In this document: positions 4,926-7,186 of the stretch, in pieces
How the letters are laid out: the number at the start of each line of letters is the position of its first letter
Numbering within the stretch: position 1 is the stretch's first letter
From: Thermoflexia bacterium
Lineage (GTDB): Bacteria; Chloroflexota; Anaerolineae; B4-G1; SLSP01
Reading direction: 5' to 3'
Assembly (NCBI GenBank): GCA_030605705.1
Contig: JAUWHU010000569.1
Span: 1-7,186 of the forward strand
DNA length: 7,186 nucleotides
Program-made: the position numbers and the translations under genes
Notes under the pieces: model-generated
The model's database searches: none
Seen by the model: only the letters and a program-made list of their open reading frames with translations
What the model was told of the DNA's origin: nothing

Positions 4926-6110
4926 ATGACTGAAACAAAATTGACCTGGATTGAGGAAGAATTGACTGCGTTGCGGGAAAGCGGGTTGTTCACCCACTTA
5001 CGCATCATTGACTCGCCGCCCGGCGCGTGGATGACCGTGGACGGCAAGAAGGTGCTCAATCTCTGCACCAACAACTACCTGGGCCTGGCGAACCATCCGC
5101 GCCTGGTGCAGGCCGCCAAAGACGCGCTGGATCACTACGGCGTTGGCCCCACCGCCGTGCGCACCATCGCCGGGACGCTCGCCGTTCACCGGGAGCTGGA
5201 GCGCAAAATCGCCGAGTTCAAGCATGTGGAGGACGCGCTCTGCGTCCAGAGTGGCCTGATCGCCAATCAGGCCGCTATCCCGCCGCTGGTGGGCAAGGAA
5301 GACGTGATCTTCTCCGACCGCCTCAATCACGCCAGCATCATTGATGGCGCGCGCCTGAGCCGCGCCAAGATCATCGTCTACGAGCACTGCGATCCCGTTG
5401 ACCTGGAAACGAAGGTCAAGAAGCACCTGCACAATTACCGGCGCGGGCTGGTCGTGAGTGATGGCGTCTTCTCGATGGACGGCGACATCGCCCCGTTGGA
5501 CAAGCTCTACGCGGTCGCCGAGAAGTACGGTTTGCTGACGATGGTGGATGACGCGCACGGCGAGGGCGTGCTCGGCCACGGCGGACGCGGCATCGTGGAT
5601 CACTTTGGGCTGCACGGCAAGTTCGACGTGGAGATCGGCACCTTCTCGAAGGCCTTTGGCGTCAGCGGCGGCATGATCGCCGGCAAGAAGGTGATCGTGG
5701 ACTACATGCGGCAGAAAGCGCGCCCCTTCCTCTTCTCCAATGCCGTCACTGCCGCCGACTCCGCCGCATGTCTGGCCGCCATCGAAGTGCTGTCCGAATC
5801 CACCGAGCTGGTGGATCGCCTCTGGCAGAACACCGAGCTTTTCAAGGACGGGATGCAGCAACTGGGTTTCGACGTAGGCCACAGCGTCACCCCGATCACG
5901 CCGGTGATGTTGGGCGACGTGAAGTTGGCCAAGGAGTTCAGCCGCAAGCTCTTCGATGAGGGGGTCTTCGCCATGGCGTTGGGTTTCCCCACCGTGCCCC
6001 AGGGCCTGGCACGCATCCGGGTGATGGTCTCCGCCGCGCTCTCCACAGACGATCTGGACTTCGGTCTGGAGAAATTCGCCCAGATCGGCAAGGAATTGGG
6101 CGTCATTTAG
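4926..6110 (+). CDS. kbl: Glycine C-acetyltransferase (2-amino-3-ketobutyrate CoA ligase)
   Basis: KBL uses PLP and CoA to split 2-amino-3-oxobutyrate, the product of Tdh, into glycine and acetyl-CoA. The protein has 394 residues against 398 for the E. coli enzyme. It has the alpha-oxoamine synthase signature: NNYLGLANHPRL (49-60), VRTIAGT (78-84), LNHASIIDGAR (133-143), SDGVFSMDGD (178-187), MVDDAHGEGVLG (206-217) and GTFSKAFGVSGG (238-249). Lys242 is the PLP Schiff-base lysine, Asp208 and His211 bind the cofactor, and His135 stacks on the PLP ring. The C-terminus GKELGVI closely matches E. coli KBL (GKQLGVI). BioF (8-amino-7-oxononanoate synthase) belongs to the same family, but the upstream tdh supports KBL. 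A GAAGGAG ribosome site (4912-4918 region) lies about 7 nt before the ATG. The 263-nt gap to tdh makes a separate promoter or a processed transcript possible. Confidence 0.93.
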   Translation: MTETKLTWIEEELTALRESGLFTHLRIIDSPPGAWMTVDGKKVLNLCTNNYLGLANHPRLVQAAKDALDHYGVGPTAVRTIAGTLAVHRELERKIAEFKHVEDALCVQSGLIANQAAIPPLVGKEDVIFSDRLNHASIIDGARLSRAKIIVYEHCDPVDLETKVKKHLHNYRRGLVVSDGVFSMDGDIAPLDKLYAVAEKYGLLTMVDDAHGEGVLGHGGRGIVDHFGLHGKFDVEIGTFSKAFGVSGGMIAGKKVIVDYMRQKARPFLFSNAVTAADSAACLAAIEVLSESTELVDRLWQNTELFKDGMQQLGFDVGHSVTPITPVMLGDVKLAKEFSRKLFDEGVFAMALGFPTVPQGLARIRVMVSAALSTDDLDFGLEKFAQIGKELGVI

Positions 6111-6205
6111 CAAAATAGGACACGGATAAACACGGAAGCACACGGATGAGTCTCCTGAAAAAACCAAGAATTTCACCACGGAGGACACAGAGTTTTCTTA
6201 TTTTT

Positions 6206-6245
6206 TGTTGTGGGCACTGTCTGCCCACACTGCGCTCTGTGGTGA
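6206..6245 (+). repeat. 40-bp direct repeat, copy 1 (hairpin-forming)
   Basis: This stretch is 36/40 identical to 6370-6409. It contains TGTGGGC-ACTGTCT-GCCCACA, a 7-bp stem with a 7-nt loop, and ends in CTCTGTGGTGA, which is complementary to CACCAC/CACAGAG units on its left. It is one of two repeated modules inside the larger inverted-repeat element. Confidence 0.75.
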
Positions 6246-6369
6246 GAATGACAGATGACGGATTGTTCCCCTTTATTTATTGAGGAGATACCTAACCTGG
6301 CAAAGCCAGAACCAAGAGGGACATAACCACGGAGAACGCGGAGAAGAAAACAGCAAATCCAGAACTCTG

Positions 6370-6409
6370 TGTTGTGGGCACTGCCTGCCCATACTTCGCT
6401 CCGTGGTGA
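6370..6409 (+). repeat. 40-bp direct repeat, copy 2 (hairpin-forming)
   Basis: This stretch differs from copy 1 at four positions. One change (C to T in the right stem arm) leaves a G-T wobble, so the TGTGGGC...GCCCATA hairpin is kept. It ends in CTCCGTGGTGA, part of the right arm of the perfect 19-bp inverted repeat. Confidence 0.75.
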
Positions 6410-6484
6410 AATTCTTGCTCAATGTACAAAAATTTCACTGGTAAGGTAATAAAAATCCGTGTTTATCCGTGAGAATCCGTGTCC

Positions 6485-6584
6485 CAAACCAAAGCACTCG
6501 GTTAATCACGGGTTGGTTATTTTCGGAGCGGTTCATCTCAAAACTGAATCGTTCCCTATCATAATTCACATCAAGCGAGGGAAT
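6485..6584 (+). other. Leader region of the glmS-like gene, no recognised element
   Basis: These 100 nt lie between the inverted-repeat element and the ATG. AACCAA (6487-6492) can pair with TTGGTT (6513-6518), but the stem is weak. No convincing -35/-10 pair at normal spacing was found. There is nothing resembling a glmS ribozyme, and the region is too short to hold one. Confidence 0.4.
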
Positions 6585-7186
6585 ATGTGCGGTATTTTCG
6601 GTATCGTGACGGATAAAGAACAACCTCTGGGGCCGATTCTCCTGGAGGCCGGCCGGCGTTTGGCGTATCGCGGCTACGATTCTGTGGGCTGCGCTACGCT
6701 GCACGCCGACGGCGTCATTGATCTGCGTAAGGACGTGGGCAAAATGGACGAGGTTGCGGCGCGGCTGTGTTTCGAGGAAATGACCGGCGCCCGAGGCATG
6801 ACGCAGCTCCGCTGGGCCACCTTCGGGAAACCTTCCCAGGTCAACTCCCAACCGCACCTCGATTCCGATGGCGATCTCGTGGGAGCACACAACGGCAACG
6901 TCGTCAACAACGCCGAATTGCGCGAGCAGTTCAGCGCCGAGGGCATGACCGTGCGTTCAACCAACGACGGGGAGTCCTGCGTGCATGCCGTTGAGCGCTA
7001 CGTTGACCAGGGCTACGACATGTTGCAGGCCATCCGCCACGCCTACCGCGACCTGGAGGGCGATTATTCCTTCATCATCGGGCGCGTGGGGGAAGAGTGT
7101 CTCTACGCTTTCAAGAAAGGGTCGGGGCTGGTGGTGGGCATCGGCGAGGGCGCGACGTTTGCCTCCTCCGACTTGCCTTCCATTCT
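6585..7186 (+). CDS. glmS: GlmS-like glutamine-fructose-6-phosphate aminotransferase, N-terminal glutaminase domain (3' end outside window)
   Basis: The frame is open from ATG 6585 to the window end (200 codons, no stop). It begins MCGIFGIV; Cys2 becomes the N-terminal nucleophile of class II glutamine amidotransferases after Met removal. YRGYDSVG (28-35), LRWATFGKP (75-83), AHNGNVVNNAELR (101-113), TNDGES (126-131) and SDLPSI (195-200) follow the GlmS order. GlmS makes glucosamine-6-phosphate from fructose-6-phosphate and glutamine, the first step of amino-sugar and cell-wall precursor synthesis. Some signatures differ from canonical GlmS. TRWATHG is LRWATFG, so the glutamine-site His is Phe, and HNGIIEN is HNGNVVNN. 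The Arg-Trp, Asn-Gly and Asp of the glutamine site remain (R76, W77, N103, G104, D128). It may be a divergent GlmS paralogue; the sugar-isomerase domains are out of view. A modest GAGGGA ribosome site (6577-6582) precedes the ATG. Confidence 0.82.
   Translation, partial: MCGIFGIVTDKEQPLGPILLEAGRRLAYRGYDSVGCATLHADGVIDLRKDVGKMDEVAARLCFEEMTGARGMTQLRWATFGKPSQVNSQPHLDSDGDLVGAHNGNVVNNAELREQFSAEGMTVRSTNDGESCVHAVERYVDQGYDMLQAIRHAYRDLEGDYSFIIGRVGEECLYAFKKGSGLVVGIGEGATFASSDLPSI

Larger units (their letters stand above)
6118..6484. repeat. MITE-like element with nested inverted repeats
   Basis: This fills most of the 474-bp gap after kbl. Outer arms are built of CACGGAT-type units. GGACACGGAT (6118-6127) is the inverse of 6475-6484, and the 16-nt CACGGATAAACACGGA (6121-6136) is the perfect inverse of 6456-6471. 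Inside, the 19-nt stretch at 6165-6183 (CAAGAATTTCACCACGGAG) is the perfect inverse of 6399-6417. Further CCACGGAG/CACAGAG-type units lie at 6175-6192 and 6327-6343, with inverse partners at 6235-6245 and 6399-6409. No open frame of note and no transposase are present. A clear target-site duplication is not visible (CAAA occurs near both ends but is offset). A non-autonomous mobile element or folded intergenic repeat is the best reading. Confidence 0.7.

Noticed and set aside
4998..6188. 396-residue open frame on the minus strand opposite kbl
   Set aside because: It lies antisense to a clear kbl gene in a GC-rich sequence, has no recognisable domain and looks like a codon-bias shadow.
6485..6584. 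glmS ribozyme upstream of the glmS-like gene
   Set aside because: No matching core sequence or pseudoknot arrangement was seen, and the free leader is only 100 nt.

Overview
The window reads as a stretch of a GC-rich environmental bacterial chromosome. The gene families suggest a Chloroflexota (Anaerolineae-like) organism: a FAD-dependent thymidylate synthase next to a cytidylate kinase-like protein, a zinc threonine dehydrogenase paired with KBL, a DUF433/DUF5615 module, and a divergent GlmS-like protein. This is an inference from family resemblance and style. There is no rRNA or marker gene here to settle it.

Layout. Positions 1-1068 (+) hold the C-terminal part of a molybdopterin-binding subunit of the xanthine dehydrogenase/aldehyde oxidase family. 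Positions 1211-1806 (+) hold a two-gene DUF433 + DUF5615 (PIN-like) toxin-antitoxin-type module with an ATGA overlap and visibly lower GC than its neighbours. On the minus strand, a cytidylate kinase-like gene (3250-2591) is followed after 25 nt by thyX (2565-1936), forming a likely nucleotide-metabolism operon. A 359-bp divergent intergenic region carries a hexamer microsatellite and candidate promoters facing both ways. Then tdh (3610-4662) and kbl (4926-6110) on the plus strand encode the two-step conversion of threonine to glycine plus acetyl-CoA. After a 474-bp gap built of nested inverted repeats, a GlmS-like glutaminase gene starts at 6585 and runs off the end.

The genes are mostly recognisable housekeeping or accessory enzymes. 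The unusual content lies between them. Nearly every intergenic gap carries short-period degenerate tandem arrays: period 8 at 1038-1069; period 7 at 1807-1842, 1917-1951, 3568-3589 and 4662-4745; period 6 at 3331-3470; and about 10-nt units at 6118-6148. The arrays sit against or inside stop codons. The dehydrogenase and thyX reading frames end inside an array, and the arrays after DUF5615 and tdh start at or just after the stop. Of the 25 heptamer units, 24 end in purine-T-pyrimidine, although the four arrays have different first halves. They resemble the heptanucleotide STRR repeats known from filamentous cyanobacteria.

Two larger structured intergenic elements also stand out. One is a GC-rich foldback of about 91 nt between tdh and kbl, with mutually exclusive long and local pairings. 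The other is a MITE-like element of about 367 bp between kbl and the glmS-like gene, with a perfect 19-bp inner inverted repeat, a perfect 16-bp outer inverted repeat, and an internal 40-bp direct repeat that is itself a small hairpin. No tRNA, rRNA, CRISPR array, transposase or known riboswitch was recognised.
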